Shown here piece after piece: positions 16,162-26,049 of a DNA stretch of 64,000 bases (positions are counted from its first letter, which is position 1; the number at the start of each line of letters is the position of its first letter). A program made the position numbers and the translations under genes. The DNA lies in NCBI RefSeq assembly GCF_030848945.1, contig NZ_JANHAX010000002.1, positions 558,001 to 622,000 of the forward strand, read 5' to 3'. Origin of the DNA: Marimonas arenosa. Lineage in GTDB: Bacteria > Pseudomonadota > Alphaproteobacteria > Rhodobacterales > Rhodobacteraceae. The notes under the pieces are model-generated. The model was not told where the DNA came from and did not search any database. It saw only the letters and a list, made by a program, of their open reading frames with translations.

Positions 16162-17691
16162 ATGGACAAAGCCCCCATTCTTTCCCTGCGCGGGCTGACC
16201 AAGCGGTTCGGTCCGGTTCTGGCCGCGGATCACATCGACCTCGACCTTGGCCGGGGCGAGGTGCTGGCGCTGCTGGGCGAGAATGGCGCAGGCAAGACCA
16301 CGCTGATGAACATGCTTTTTGGGCAGTACTTGCCTGATGCAGGCAGCGTGCACCTGTGGGACGAGGCAGGGCGGGAACGGGAGCTGCCGCAAGGCCAGCC
16401 GCAAGCGGCGATCGATGCGCGGATCGGGATGGTGCACCAGCATTTCACGCTTGCCGAGAACCTCAGCGTTCTGGACAGCGTTCTGTTAGGCACCGAGCCG
16501 TTTTGGCGCCCGTTCCGCAATCGCCGTCCCGCACGTGAAAAGCTGTTGGAGCTGATGGAGAGCTCGGGACTGCGCGTGCCGCTGGAAGCGCGGATCGGTG
16601 ATCTGTCGGTGGGCGAGCGGCAGCGGGTGGAGATTCTCAAGGCGCTGTACCGCGATGTGCGGGTTCTGGTGCTGGACGAGCCGACTGCCGTGCTGACGCC
16701 GCAAGAGGCCGAGTCGCTTTTCGCCGCAGTGCGAGGGATGGTGGACGACGGCCTTTCGGTGATTTTCATCAGCCACAAGCTGCGCGAGGTTCTGGCCTTC
16801 TCCGACCGCATCGCGGTGTTGCGGCACGGCAAGAAGGCCGGCGAGATGGCCACGAGCGAGGCCGACGCGGAAATTATCATCCGCATGATGGTGGGTGAAG
16901 ACCACTCTGCGCCCGAGCGGGTGGCGGGGAAACCGGGCGAGGTCGTTTTACGGCTGTCCGGTGTCTCGGTGGCGCCGGGCAAGGAGATGCGGCCGCTGCG
17001 CGAGGTGGGCTTCACGCTTCGGAGTGGCGAGATCATCGGCATTGCGGGGGTGTCCGGCAATGGCCAGACGGCGCTGGCGCGTCTGCTGTCCGGGCTCATC
17101 CAGCCGCAATCCGGGACGGTAGAGGTGGCGGGGCAGCCGCGGAAACTGACGCCGAAAACGGCGCTGCGGGCCGGGATCGGGCGTATTCCCGAGGACCGGC
17201 ATCAAGATGGCGTCGTGGGCGACCTGAGCGTGGCCGAGAATCTTGTGCTCGAACGTTTGGACGCGCCCGACGTATCAAAGGCTGGATTTCTGCGGCAGAG
17301 AGCGATTGCGGAGCATGCGCGTGAGCTGTGCCGCGACTACGACGTGCGGGGGCCAGGGATCGAGGCCGAGGCCAAGCTCCTGTCCGGGGGCAACATCCAG
17401 AAGCTGATCTTGGCGCGGGTTCTGGAGAACGCGCCGCAGATCATCCTGGCCAACCAGCCGACGCGAGGACTTGATTTCCGCGCCGCGGCCGAGGTGTCGC
17501 GGCGGCTTCTCGAGGCGCGTGCCCGCGGCGCGGGGGTGATCCTGATTTCCGAGGATCTCGACGAGGTGCTGTCGCTTGCTGACCGGATCTTCGTGATGCA
17601 TGACGGACACCTGCGCGAGACGACAAGCCGCGACCGGGCGGAGATCGGATACATGATGGCCGGCCAGACCGGCCCAGGAGCGGCGGCATGA
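16162..17691 (+). CDS. Nucleoside/nucleobase-type ABC transporter ATP-binding protein
   Basis: This 509-residue protein carries two ABC modules in tandem, as in sugar and nucleoside importers (RbsA, NupA types). The first has Walker A GENGAGKTT, signature LSVGERQRVEILKAL and Walker B VLVLDEPTAVL. The second has a degenerate Walker A, GVSGNGQTA without the lysine, a signature LSGGNIQKLILARVL and the Walker B-like IILANQPTRGLD with N in place of the usual acid. This asymmetry is normal for the family. The start at 16162 follows GGAG. It overlaps the first permease gene by ATGA. Confidence 0.95.
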   Translation: MDKAPILSLRGLTKRFGPVLAADHIDLDLGRGEVLALLGENGAGKTTLMNMLFGQYLPDAGSVHLWDEAGRERELPQGQPQAAIDARIGMVHQHFTLAENLSVLDSVLLGTEPFWRPFRNRRPAREKLLELMESSGLRVPLEARIGDLSVGERQRVEILKALYRDVRVLVLDEPTAVLTPQEAESLFAAVRGMVDDGLSVIFISHKLREVLAFSDRIAVLRHGKKAGEMATSEADAEIIIRMMVGEDHSAPERVAGKPGEVVLRLSGVSVAPGKEMRPLREVGFTLRSGEIIGIAGVSGNGQTALARLLSGLIQPQSGTVEVAGQPRKLTPKTALRAGIGRIPEDRHQDGVVGDLSVAENLVLERLDAPDVSKAGFLRQRAIAEHARELCRDYDVRGPGIEAEAKLLSGGNIQKLILARVLENAPQIILANQPTRGLDFRAAAEVSRRLLEARARGAGVILISEDLDEVLSLADRIFVMHDGHLRETTSRDRAEIGYMMAGQTGPGAAA

Positions 17692-18755
17692 TCGAAGTCG
17701 TGCCCCGCGAAAATGTATCGCGCCGCTGGCAGGCTCTGGTGCCGGTGATCGCTGCCGTGGTGGCGCTTTTGCTGGCGGCAATCCCGCTGGTGGCCGCCGG
17801 GGCGCCGGTAGTCCCGGCTTATGCGCAGATGTTCAAGGGCGTCTTCGGCTCGGTCTTCACCTTTACCGAGATGCTGACGCGGGCAACGCCGTTGATCTTC
17901 ACCGGACTGGCGGCGGCGGTGGCGTTCCGCGCCAAGCTCTGGAACATCGGCGGCGAGGGTCAGCTCTATCTGGGCGCACTGGCGGCAGTGTGGGTGGGCA
18001 CCGGGTTGGTCGACGGTTCGCCCTGGCTGATGATCCCGCTGGTGCTGCTGGCAGGGGCGGTGGCCGGCGGGCTGGGTATGCTGGTGCCGGCGACGCTGAA
18101 AACCCGGTTCGGGGCCGACGAGGTGGTGACCTCGCTGTTGCTGAATTTCATCATCCTGATCTTCGTTCAGATGATGCTGGAAGGGCCGTTCAAGGACCCG
18201 ATGGGGCTGGGCTGGCCGCAATCTGAGCCGATCATCGACAATGCCATGTTGCCACAGTTGATGGATCGGATGCGGCTGCACGGCGGGTTTATCATCGCAC
18301 TGGTTCTGGCGCTGGTGGCCTGGGTCGTGATGTCGAGGACGGTGTGGGGTCTGAAGATCCGCGCGGTGGGGGAAAACCGGGCGGCGGCGCGCCACGCCGG
18401 TCTGGGGGTCAACAGGGTCTATATCGGTGTGGCACTGGCCTCGGGCGCGCTGGCCGGGCTGGCGGGGGTGAGCGAGGTGGCGGGGCTCAAGGGTTATCTG
18501 ACCTCGGATCTCAGCCCCGGGTTCGGCTATACCGGCATCATCGTGGCGATGCTGGCAAGATTGAACCCGGCGGGCGTGGTTCTGGCCGCGCTTTATGTCG
18601 CCTCCGTCTTCGTCGGCGCAGACAGCATGAGCCGGGCGATGGGGGTGTCGAGTTTCCTCGCGGATCTGACGGTGTCCATGTCGCTGATTTGCGTGCTCTT
18701 GGCGAGCTTCTTCGCAAGCTACCGGCTGCGGTTCAAGCGGGCGGCGGCGGCATGA
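17688..18755 (+). CDS. ABC transporter permease, nucleoside/nucleobase type (first subunit)
   Basis: This 355-residue inner-membrane protein of the BPD_transp_2 family has about nine to ten hydrophobic helices. The family motif LWNIGGEGQLYLGALAAVWVG (about residues 84-104) lies in the second block, and the cytoplasmic coupling region reads WGLKIRAVGENRAAARHAGLGVN. It pairs with the next permease to form the heteromeric channel, energised by the double ATPase. Start and stop both overlap neighbours by four bases, which suggests coupled translation of the three transport subunits. Confidence 0.93.
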   Translation: MIEVVPRENVSRRWQALVPVIAAVVALLLAAIPLVAAGAPVVPAYAQMFKGVFGSVFTFTEMLTRATPLIFTGLAAAVAFRAKLWNIGGEGQLYLGALAAVWVGTGLVDGSPWLMIPLVLLAGAVAGGLGMLVPATLKTRFGADEVVTSLLLNFIILIFVQMMLEGPFKDPMGLGWPQSEPIIDNAMLPQLMDRMRLHGGFIIALVLALVAWVVMSRTVWGLKIRAVGENRAAARHAGLGVNRVYIGVALASGALAGLAGVSEVAGLKGYLTSDLSPGFGYTGIIVAMLARLNPAGVVLAALYVASVFVGADSMSRAMGVSSFLADLTVSMSLICVLLASFFASYRLRFKRAAAA

Positions 18756-19696
18756 TGGACATTCTCAACATCTTCCTGACCGACAGTTTCTGGGCCGCCA
18801 GCCTGCGGATCGCCTCGCCACTGATCTTCGGCGTGCTGGGGGCACTTTTGTGCGAACGTGCAGGCGTTCTGAACCTTGGCATCGAAGGCATCTTCGTGGT
18901 GGGGGCGATGACCGGCTGGATGGCGGTGTGGATGGGTGCGGGGCTGTGGACCGGCGTCTTGGTAGCCGCCTTGAGCGGGGCGCTGTTCGGCCTTTTTCAC
19001 GCGATCCTGACGGTACCGCTGGGCCTGTCGCAACACGTGTCGGGGCTGGGGATCACCTTGTTTGCCACGTCATTGGCCTCGTTCACCTATCGCACGGCCC
19101 TGCCGCAGGTGAGCTCGCCACCGCGAATCGAGCCGTTCAGGGCGCTGGATATCCCTGTGCTGAGTGAGCTGCCGTTTCTGGGACCGGTGCTGTTCCAGCA
19201 GACGGCGCTGACATGGTTGGCGCTGCTGATGGTGGGCGTGGTCTGGTGGGTGATGGATCGCACGGCGCTGGGCGTGGCGATCAAGGCGGTGGGCGACAGC
19301 CCCGACGCGGTGAACGCCCAGGGCCTGTCGGTGATGAAACTCAGGATCGGCGCGGTGGTGGCGGGCTCGGCCCTGATGGCATTGGGGGGCGCTTTCCTGA
19401 CGATGAGCGCGTTTGACGCCTTCTTCTTCGGCATGGTCAACGGGCGGGGCTGGATCTGTATCGCGCTGGTGATCTTTGCCAGTTGGCGTCCCGGGAAGGC
19501 TTTGCTGGGCGCACTTCTCTTTGGCATGTTCGATGCGCTGCAGGTGCGGTTGCAGACCGAGGCGGGCGCGCTGGTGCCGGGGCAGGTGTTCCTGATGATG
19601 CCGTACATCCTGTCGATCATTGCGCTGGTCGTGGTCGCGCGTAAGGCGGAGTATCCACGGGCGCTGTTGGTGCCGTGGCGGAAAGGGCAGAGGTGA
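18752..19696 (+). CDS. ABC transporter permease, nucleoside/nucleobase type (second subunit)
   Basis: This 314-residue BPD_transp_2 permease is the partner of the preceding one. It shows the signature RAGVLNLGIEGIFVVGAMTGWM (about residues 36-57) and the coupling loop DRTALGVAIKAVGDSPDAVNAQGLSV. Eight to nine hydrophobic helices are visible. The ATG overlaps the upstream stop, and the downstream deaminase begins four bases after its stop, so all five genes probably form one transcript. Confidence 0.93.
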   Translation: MMDILNIFLTDSFWAASLRIASPLIFGVLGALLCERAGVLNLGIEGIFVVGAMTGWMAVWMGAGLWTGVLVAALSGALFGLFHAILTVPLGLSQHVSGLGITLFATSLASFTYRTALPQVSSPPRIEPFRALDIPVLSELPFLGPVLFQQTALTWLALLMVGVVWWVMDRTALGVAIKAVGDSPDAVNAQGLSVMKLRIGAVVAGSALMALGGAFLTMSAFDAFFFGMVNGRGWICIALVIFASWRPGKALLGALLFGMFDALQVRLQTEAGALVPGQVFLMMPYILSIIALVVVARKAEYPRALLVPWRKGQR

Positions 19697-19700
19697 GGAC

Positions 19701-20984
19701 ATGGTCGATCTGCTGGTGAAGAATGCGGTTTTGGCGGATGGTAGTGTGGTGGATATTGCCTGCAACGGCGGGGTGATCGTGGGTGTTGAGCCTGGGATCG
19801 GCACCCAGGCCGGGCAGGTGATCGACGCGGGCGAGTGCCTGGTATCGCCGCCTTTCGTCGATCCGCATTTCCACATGGACGCCACCCTTTCGCTGGGACG
19901 GCCAAGGATGAACGTATCGGGCACGCTGCTGGAGGGGATCGCGCTTTGGGGCGAGTTGAAGCCACTGCAGACGGTGGACGAGATCGTCGAGCGGGCACTG
20001 AAATACTGCGATCTGGCGGTGGCGCAGGGGTTAGGAGCCATTCGCAGCCATGTCGATACCTGTGATGACGAGTTGAAGGGCGTGCAGGCGCTGTTGGAGG
20101 TGCGGGAGAAGGTGAAGGAGTACCTCGACCTGCAACTGGTGGCGTTTCCGCAGGACGGGGTGTTTCGCGACCCGACGGCGATGGCGAACACCATCCGGGC
20201 GCTCGACATGGGGGTCGACGTGGTGGGCGGCATTCCGCATTTCGAGCGCACTATGGCGGATGGGGCGGCCTCGGTCACGGCGCTGTGCGAGATCGCGGCT
20301 GAGCGCGGGCTGATGGTCGACATGCATTGTGACGAAAGCGACGATCCCATGAGCCGGCATATCGAGACGCTGGCCTATGAGACGCAGCGGCTGGGGCTGC
20401 AGGGCCGGGTGGCGGGCAGCCACCTGACCTCGATGCATTCGATGGACAATTACTATGTCTCGAAGCTGATTCCGCTGATAGCCGAGGCCGGGGTGCATGC
20501 CATCCCCAACCCGGCGATCAATATCATGCTGCAGGGGCGGCATGACACCTATCCGAAACGGCGGGGGATGACCCGGGTGCGCGAGCTGCGCGATGCCGGG
20601 ATCACCGTCGGCTTCGGGCAGGATTGCATGATGGACCCTTGGTATTCGCTCAGCCGGGCCGACATGCTGGACGTAGCGTGGGTCGGGCTGCATGTGGGGC
20701 AGCTGTCGAGCATGGCCGACATGCGCTGGTGTTTCGATGCGGTGACGGAAAACTCAGCGGCGATCATGGGGCTGCAAGACTATGGCATCGCCAAGGGGAA
20801 GGCCGCGAATTTCGTGGTTCTTCATGCGCGCAATCCGATCGAGGCGATCAGGCTGCGCGCCACGCGGCTTTACGTCGTGCGGCAGGGTCAGGTGATTTCC
20901 GAGACGCCGGCGCCGGTGGCGCGGCTTTCGCTGGACGGACGACCCGGGTCGGCCGATCCCAAGCAGGCAGGGATGGCGGGCTGA
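19701..20984 (+). CDS. codA: Cytosine deaminase-like amidohydrolase
   Basis: This 427-residue enzyme resembles E. coli CodA through much of its length. The metal-site HxH is in DPHFHMDATL (about residue 55), followed by GAIRSHVDTCD, the VAFPQDGVF loop, MHCDESDDPMSRHIE with the catalytic Glu and His, a SHLTSMHSMDNYY segment, then INIMLQGRHDTYPKRRGMTRV and FGQDCMMDPWYSL with the metal-binding Asp. It should deaminate cytosine to uracil; isocytosine, creatinine or other ring substrates are possible in this branch. Position at the end of an ABC uptake operon suggests it acts on the imported base. The ATG follows GAGGTGAGG. Confidence 0.85.
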   Translation: MVDLLVKNAVLADGSVVDIACNGGVIVGVEPGIGTQAGQVIDAGECLVSPPFVDPHFHMDATLSLGRPRMNVSGTLLEGIALWGELKPLQTVDEIVERALKYCDLAVAQGLGAIRSHVDTCDDELKGVQALLEVREKVKEYLDLQLVAFPQDGVFRDPTAMANTIRALDMGVDVVGGIPHFERTMADGAASVTALCEIAAERGLMVDMHCDESDDPMSRHIETLAYETQRLGLQGRVAGSHLTSMHSMDNYYVSKLIPLIAEAGVHAIPNPAINIMLQGRHDTYPKRRGMTRVRELRDAGITVGFGQDCMMDPWYSLSRADMLDVAWVGLHVGQLSSMADMRWCFDAVTENSAAIMGLQDYGIAKGKAANFVVLHARNPIEAIRLRATRLYVVRQGQVISETPAPVARLSLDGRPGSADPKQAGMAG

Positions 20985-20992
20985 AGCCCGCC
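20975..20992 (+). terminator. Hairpin containing the deaminase stop codon
   Basis: GGCGGGC (20975-20981), loop TGAA, GCCCGCC (20986-20992) form a perfect seven-base stem. The TGA stop of the deaminase gene is the first three bases of the loop. No T-run follows. The same GGGC-TGAA-GCCC design recurs at 28838-28857. Confidence 0.5.
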
Positions 20993-21098
20993 CGGCGCGA
21001 CGTTCAAAAGCGGCACGCTTGCATGTGGGTCGTCCCGATGGTCTGATTTCGTCCGGAACAATGGTGGGTCGAAAGCCCAGCTTACGGGAGAGGCAACG

Positions 21099-22934
21099 AT
21101 GGCGAAACTGCGTTCTGCGAAGGTGACCGAGGGAAAGACGGCGGCGGCGGCGCGGTCGCTGTGGCTGGCATCCGGCGTGAAAAAGGAGGATTTCGGCAAG
21201 CCGGTGATCGCGGTGGCCAATTCCTTTACCGAGTTCGTGCCCGGCCATGTCCATCTGGCCGAGGTCGGGCGGCTGGTCTGCGATGAGATCTGGGCGGCGG
21301 GCGGCATCCCGCGCGAGTTCAACACCATCGCGGTGGATGACGGCATCGCCATGGGTCATGACGGGATGCTCTATTCCCTGCCCTCGCGCGAGCTGATCGC
21401 CGACAGCATCGAATACATGGCCAAGGCGCATTGCGTCGACGCGCTGATCTGCATTTCGAATTGCGACAAGATCACGCCGGGAATGCTGATGGCGGGGCTG
21501 CGGCTGAATATCCCGGCGATCTATGTCTCGGGCGGGCCGATGGAGGCGGGGCGGCTGCCGGGCCAGAAGGAGGTGACGCGGGTCGACCCGATCCAAGCTT
21601 ATGTCGCGGCCTTCGATCCCGAGCAGGGGAACGCGGCGCAGGAGATCGAGGACAATGCCTGCCCGACCTGCGGCTCGTGTTCAGGCATGTTCACCGCCAA
21701 CTCGATGAACTGTCTGGCCGAGGCGATCGGGCTGGCGCTGCCCGGCAACGGTTCGCTTCTGGCCACCCATGCCGATCGCAAAGCCCTGTTCCAGCGCGCG
21801 GCGCGGCGGATCGTGGAGATGGCGCGAGAGCATTACCAGGGCGACGATCCGCGCCTGTTGCCCAGGTCGATCGCGTCGAAAGCGGCGTTTGAGAACGCGA
21901 TGAAGGTCGATATCGCCATGGGCGGGTCGACCAACACGATCTTGCACATGCTGGCGATGGCGGCCGAAGCGGAGGTGGATTTCACCATGGCCGATATCGA
22001 CTGTTTGAGCCGGCAGATTCCGCATTTGTGCAAAGTCTCGCCCGCGACGATGGATTACTACATGGAGGACGTGCACCGTGCCGGCGGCATCATGGGGATC
22101 ATGGGCGAGCTGCAGCGCGGCAAGATGCTGGACGACAGCGTGTCGACGGTTTCCGGGCAGTCGATGAGGGACCAACTGGCCAAATGGGACGTGCTGCAGA
22201 GCCGGGACACGGAAGTAAACCATTTTTATCGGGCCGCGCCTGGCGGGCGGCGCACCATTCAGGCCTATGGCCAGGATATGCGCTGGCGCGAGATGGATCT
22301 GGACCGGGAACAGGGCTGTATCCGGTCGCTTGACCACGCCTATTCCAAGGAAGGCGGTCTGGCGGTGTTGCGTGGCAATATCGCGCCGGACGGCTGTGTG
22401 GTGAAAACCGGGGCGGTGCCCCGGCAGATGCTGCGTTGGGAGGGCATGGCGCGGGTGTTCGACGACCAGGAGGCGGCGCTTGGGGCCATTGATGGCGGCG
22501 AGATCGTGCCGGGCACGGCGGTGGTGATCCGCTATGAAGGGCCGAAAGGCGGCCCGGGCATGCAGGAGATGCTGAAGCCGACGATGAGCCTGAAGGCTAT
22601 GAAGGTCGACGACAGCTGTGCGCTGATCACCGACGGGCGGTTTTCCGGGGCGACGGCGGGGCTGAGCATCGGCCATGTCTCGCCCGAGGCGGCGGCGGGC
22701 GGGACGCTGGGGCTGGTGCGGGATGGCGACCGGATATCGATCGACATTCCGGCACGGAAAATCGACGTCTTGGTCGACCTGGATGCGCTGGATGCGCGCC
22801 GGGCAGAGATGGAGGCCAGCGCCGCGCCCTGGCAGCCCGCGGAAACGCGAAGCCGGGAGATCAGCGCGGCGCTGAGGGTCTATGCCGCGTTTGCCGAAAG
22901 CGCCGACAAGGGTGGCTTCCGGCGGGTACCGTGA
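21099..22934 (+). CDS. ilvD: Dihydroxy-acid dehydratase
   Basis: This 611-residue protein is of E. coli IlvD length and is nearly colinear with it. It dehydrates 2,3-dihydroxy acids to 2-keto acids in valine, leucine and isoleucine synthesis. The iron-sulfur cluster ligands and Mg2+ region are seen as [35 protein letters not shown] (Cys122) and [18 protein letters not shown] (Cys188/191/194), and the C-terminal part has [13 protein letters not shown] and [21 protein letters not shown]. It is most likely the oxygen-labile [4Fe-4S] type because it is the long form. A GGGAGAGGC ribosome site precedes the ATG. It appears to be a single-gene unit. Confidence 0.97.
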   Translation: MAKLRSAKVTEGKTAAAARSLWLASGVKKEDFGKPVIAVANSFTEFVPGHVHLAEVGRLVCDEIWAAGGIPREFNTIAVDDGIAMGHDGMLYSLPSRELIADSIEYMAKAHCVDALICISNCDKITPGMLMAGLRLNIPAIYVSGGPMEAGRLPGQKEVTRVDPIQAYVAAFDPEQGNAAQEIEDNACPTCGSCSGMFTANSMNCLAEAIGLALPGNGSLLATHADRKALFQRAARRIVEMAREHYQGDDPRLLPRSIASKAAFENAMKVDIAMGGSTNTILHMLAMAAEAEVDFTMADIDCLSRQIPHLCKVSPATMDYYMEDVHRAGGIMGIMGELQRGKMLDDSVSTVSGQSMRDQLAKWDVLQSRDTEVNHFYRAAPGGRRTIQAYGQDMRWREMDLDREQGCIRSLDHAYSKEGGLAVLRGNIAPDGCVVKTGAVPRQMLRWEGMARVFDDQEAALGAIDGGEIVPGTAVVIRYEGPKGGPGMQEMLKPTMSLKAMKVDDSCALITDGRFSGATAGLSIGHVSPEAAAGGTLGLVRDGDRISIDIPARKIDVLVDLDALDARRAEMEASAAPWQPAETRSREISAALRVYAAFAESADKGGFRRVP

Positions 22935-23046
22935 CCCATGACGGGCGAAAACTCGGCCGGCGGGTCATTCACAATCGCCGGAGGCGGCTTGAAACATACG
23001 CGGCTTGACCCCCTATAGTGAAGGCAACAAGGCGTGGAGGGAGCAC

Positions 23047-23493
23047 TTGAAATACGCAAAGACCGAAGACGCACTGGCGCGGCTGTCGCCGGAGCAATTC
23101 CGGGTGACCCAGCAGAACGGCACTGAACGGCCGTGGTCGGGGGAGTTTACCGGCCATAAGGAGCCCGGGATCTACGTGGATATCGTTTCCGGCGAACCGC
23201 TGTTTGCGTCAAGCGACAAGTACGACTCGGGTTGCGGCTGGCCAAGCTTTACCAAGCCGATCGAACCCGCGCATGTGACCGAGCACCGCGACCTGAGCCA
23301 CGGGATGATCCGGACCGAGGTGCGCTCGACCCACGGGGATTCGCACCTGGGTCATGTCTTTCCCGACGGGCCGGCCGACCGGGGCGGGCTGCGGTATTGC
23401 ATCAACTCTGCCTCGCTTCGGTTCATCCATCGCGACGAGATGGAGGCCTCGGGCTATGGCGACTATCTGAATCAAGTGGAGGACGTGAGATGA
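23047..23493 (+). CDS. msrB: Peptide-methionine (R)-S-oxide reductase
   Basis: This 148-residue enzyme repairs the R epimer of methionine sulfoxide in proteins. The catalytic cysteine is in [13 protein letters not shown] and the resolving cysteine in [12 protein letters not shown]. The zinc-binding CxxC pairs of some MsrB enzymes are missing, so this is the zinc-free type. The family usually begins a few residues before [19 protein letters not shown], which places the start at a TTG at 23047 with GGAGGGAG seven bases upstream; another TTG at 23005 is less well supported. It overlaps msrA by ATGA. Confidence 0.93.
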   Translation: MKYAKTEDALARLSPEQFRVTQQNGTERPWSGEFTGHKEPGIYVDIVSGEPLFASSDKYDSGCGWPSFTKPIEPAHVTEHRDLSHGMIRTEVRSTHGDSHLGHVFPDGPADRGGLRYCINSASLRFIHRDEMEASGYGDYLNQVEDVR

Positions 23494-23996
23494 GCGAACG
23501 GGCTGTGCTGGCGGGGGGATGTTTCTGGGGCATGCAGGATCTGATCCGCAAGCTGCCCGGCGTTCTCTCGACGCGGGTCGGCTATACCGGGGGGGACGTG
23601 CCGAACGCCACCTATCGCAACCATGGCACCCATGCCGAAGGGATCGAGATTATCTTCGATCCCGAGAAGATCAGTTTCCGTCAACTGCTGGAGTTTTTCT
23701 TCCAGATCCACGATCCGACCACGCCGAACCGGCAGGGCAATGATGTCGGCATGTCCTATCGCTCGGCGATCTACTGGGCGAGTGAGGACCAGAAGCAGGT
23801 CGCCGAAGAGACCATAGCGGATGTGAGTGCCAGCGGGCTCTGGCCCGGGCGGGTGGTGACGGAACTGGAGCCGGTGGGGGATTTCTGGGAGGCCGAGCCC
23901 GAGCATCAGGACTACCTGGAGCGTTATCCCAACGGCTATACCTGTCACTACCCGCGCCCGGGCTGGGTTCTGCCGAAGCGCGCGGCGGCAGAGTAG
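23490..23996 (+). CDS. msrA: Peptide-methionine (S)-S-oxide reductase
   Basis: This 168-residue enzyme reduces the S epimer of methionine sulfoxide. The active site is [17 protein letters not shown] (Cys11), followed by [21 protein letters not shown] and [21 protein letters not shown], all standard for MsrA. It lacks the extra C-terminal cysteines of longer forms, so thioredoxin or another single donor must resolve it. The ATG overlaps the msrB stop; the pair is coordinately made and works on both epimers. Confidence 0.96.
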   Translation: MSERAVLAGGCFWGMQDLIRKLPGVLSTRVGYTGGDVPNATYRNHGTHAEGIEIIFDPEKISFRQLLEFFFQIHDPTTPNRQGNDVGMSYRSAIYWASEDQKQVAEETIADVSASGLWPGRVVTELEPVGDFWEAEPEHQDYLERYPNGYTCHYPRPGWVLPKRAAAE

Positions 23997-24140
23997 CGAA
24001 GAGCGGATACCCGCCCTCTCCGCGGCGCTCCCTGTCGATGTTGCAACGGCGGTCTCTGCCAAATAGTCCAACCGCCCCGCGCGGCGTCGGGAGTGATCCC
24101 GGATGATCAGCGGAAGTCCCGGGCGGTGACGCTGGGAAAG

Positions 24141-24162
24141 GAGTATTTGGGCCAAGAAAGAG
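24141..24162 (+). repeat. Intergenic repeat, copy 2 (GTATTTGGGCCAAGAAAG)
   Basis: This differs at one position in 22 from the copy at 10269-10290. It stands about 145 bases after the msrA stop, on the same strand. Confidence 0.6.
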
Positions 24163-24271
24163 GACAGAACAGGTGCAAGGGGTGGCGCGGTATCGTCGTC
24201 ATTCGCGCGAAAGGTTCTGTCGCAACTGGGCGGTCCTCTGTCCCGGCAGCGTCGGAGGCGACACAATCAAT

Positions 24272-24289
24272 CCGGCCCAGTGAGGCCGG
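24272..24289 (-). terminator. Possible weak terminator after rmlA
   Basis: CCGGCC and GGCCGG (24272-24277, 24284-24289) form a six-base stem with a six-base loop. It lies 20 bases past the rmlA stop on the minus strand. Only scattered T residues follow, so its strength is doubtful. Confidence 0.35.
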
Positions 24290-24309
24290 CGTCGCAGCGC
24301 GACCGGGTC

Positions 24310-25185
24310 TCAGTCGAGCAGCAGGCGCTTGAGATAGAGGCCGTAGTCGTTCTTGGCGAACATCTCGGCGCGCTCTCTGAGGTCATCCTCGCCGATCCAG
24401 CCGAGATCGTGCGCGATCTCGTCGAGGCAACCGGTTTGCAGCCCCTGGCGCTTTTCCAGGGTGCGGACGAAATTGCCGGCATCCAAGAGCGAACCATGGG
24501 TGCCGGTATCAAGCCAGGCATAGCCGCGGCCCATGCGTTTGACGGTGAGTTTGCCGGCCTCGAGATACATCTCCAGCAAGGTGGTGATCTCGAGCTCCCC
24601 GCGCGGCGAGGGCTGGACCTGCCGGGCCATTTTCGGGGCATCGGCGTCGAGGAAATAGAGCCCTGTGACGGCGTAGTTCGACGGTGGGACCTCGGGTTTC
24701 TCGACGATTTCACGAACGTTGCCGGCTTTGTCGAAGCTGACCACGCCATAGCGTTCCGGATCGGCGACGTGATAGCCGAAAACGGTGCCTCCCACCTCCT
24801 GCGCATCGGCCTCTGAGAGAAGTTTCTGCAGGCCGTGGCCGAAGAAGATGTTGTCGCCCAGAACCATCGCCGACGGGCTGCCGGCGAGGAATTCTTCGGC
24901 GAGGATATAGGCTTGGGCCAACCCGTCGGGCGAGGGTTGGGTGATGTAAGTGAGCCTGATCCCCCATTGCGAGCCGTCGCCGAGCATGCGCTTGAACTGA
25001 TCCTGATCCTGAGGCGTGGTGATCATCGCGATGTCGCGGATGCCCGCCAGCATCAGAACCGAGAGCGGGTAGTAGATCATCGGCTTGTCGTAAACCGGCA
25101 GGAGCTGTTTCGAGAGCCCCATGGTGATCGGGTAGAGCCGCGTGCCGGAGCCGCCGGCGAGGATGATGCCTTTTCGCTGGGTCAT
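24310..25185 (-). CDS. rmlA: Glucose-1-phosphate thymidylyltransferase
   Basis: This 291-residue enzyme makes dTDP-glucose from glucose 1-phosphate and dTTP, the first step to dTDP-L-rhamnose. The nucleotide-binding start is [39 protein letters not shown], here named by its parts: LAGGSGTRL, the catalytic [11 protein letters not shown] and the YYPLS segment. [11 protein letters not shown] carries the metal-binding Asp. Length and C-terminus match RmlA/RfbA. It is the last gene of rmlCBDA, overlapping rmlD by ATGA. Confidence 0.96.
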   Translation of the reverse strand: MTQRKGIILAGGSGTRLYPITMGLSKQLLPVYDKPMIYYPLSVLMLAGIRDIAMITTPQDQDQFKRMLGDGSQWGIRLTYITQPSPDGLAQAYILAEEFLAGSPSAMVLGDNIFFGHGLQKLLSEADAQEVGGTVFGYHVADPERYGVVSFDKAGNVREIVEKPEVPPSNYAVTGLYFLDADAPKMARQVQPSPRGELEITTLLEMYLEAGKLTVKRMGRGYAWLDTGTHGSLLDAGNFVRTLEKRQGLQTGCLDEIAHDLGWIGEDDLRERAEMFAKNDYGLYLKRLLLD

Positions 25186-26039
25186 GATTTCAACTCGTCA
25201 AGTTCGGAAAGGACGGCGCGGAGACCCCTGCGCCAATCAGGGCGCGGGATGTCGAAGGTGGCTTCGAGGCTCGTACAGTCCATGCGGGAGTTTGCAGGAC
25301 GCGCGGCCGGGGTCGGGTAGTCGCGGGCCGGGATGCCGGTTACGGTCACGCTGCGGCCGGCCATTTCGAAGATGGCGGCGGCGAAATCGGCCCAGCTCAC
25401 GTCAGGGGCGCCGGCGAAGTGAAAGGTGCCGGTTCTCGAGGCGAGTTCCCGCAACTGCTCGGCGATCACCGTGCAGGCCGCCGCGATGTCGGCGGCGGGG
25501 GTCGGGCCGCCGATCTGATCACTAACGATGCTCAGCGCGTCGCGGGTTTCGGAAAGGCGCAGCATGGTTTTCACGAAGTTACTTCCATGGGCCGAGAACA
25601 CCCAGGAGGTACGCAGGATCGCATACGCGCCGCCGGCGGCCCGCACGCCGTCTTCGCCTTTGAGTTTGGAGCGGCCGTAGACGCCGAGTGGCCCGGTCGG
25701 ATCCTCGGGTTTCCAGGGCGCGGTGCCGCCGCCGTCGAAGACGTAGTCGGTCGAGATATGGACAAAGGGAATTCCCAGCCCGGCACAGGTTTTTGCCATC
25801 TCGGCGGGAGCGTCGCCGTTGATCAGGTTGGCAAGCGCTTCTTCCTCTTCGGCCTTGTCGACGGCGGTGTAGGCGGCGGCATTGATCACCGCCGAAGGGT
25901 TAGCCGCGCGGATCGCGGCGGCGCAGGATCGCGGGTCGGCGAGATCGGCCTCATCCCGGCCGAGGAGCCACGCCTCCGGCGCGCGCCGGGACAGCTCGGT
26001 CGCGACCTGTCCGGTTTTTCCAAAGACGAGAAGGGTCAT
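25182..26039 (-). CDS. rmlD: dTDP-4-dehydrorhamnose reductase
   Basis: This 285-residue NAD(P)-dependent short-chain-type reductase makes dTDP-L-rhamnose in the last step of the pathway. It begins [16 protein letters not shown], the glycine-rich G-x-x-G-x-x-A cofactor loop, and has [13 protein letters not shown], the catalytic STDYVFDG and [10 protein letters not shown] (Y-x3-K) motifs and [15 protein letters not shown]. The ATG at 26039 was chosen because the Rossmann fold starts at once there; the frame runs 16 codons further up into the rmlB end without family support. GGAGG precedes it closely. Confidence 0.95.
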   Translation of the reverse strand: MTLLVFGKTGQVATELSRRAPEAWLLGRDEADLADPRSCAAAIRAANPSAVINAAAYTAVDKAEEEEALANLINGDAPAEMAKTCAGLGIPFVHISTDYVFDGGGTAPWKPEDPTGPLGVYGRSKLKGEDGVRAAGGAYAILRTSWVFSAHGSNFVKTMLRLSETRDALSIVSDQIGGPTPAADIAAACTVIAEQLRELASRTGTFHFAGAPDVSWADFAAAIFEMAGRSVTVTGIPARDYPTPAARPANSRMDCTSLEATFDIPRPDWRRGLRAVLSELDELKS

Positions 26040-26049
26040 GAGGCCTCCA

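Larger units (their letters stand above)
23997..24309. other. Intergenic region after msrA holding a repeat copy
   Basis: This stretch of 313 bases between the convergent msrBA and rml genes shows no reading frame I can support. It contains one copy of the GTATTTGGGCCAAGAAAG repeat (24141-24162) and a short hairpin near the rmlA end (24272-24289). Confidence 0.6.

Noticed and set aside
19070..20350. 426-codon minus-strand frame opposite the second permease and deaminase genes
   Set aside because: Ser/Thr/Pro-rich shadow translation with no family features; the sense genes are certain.
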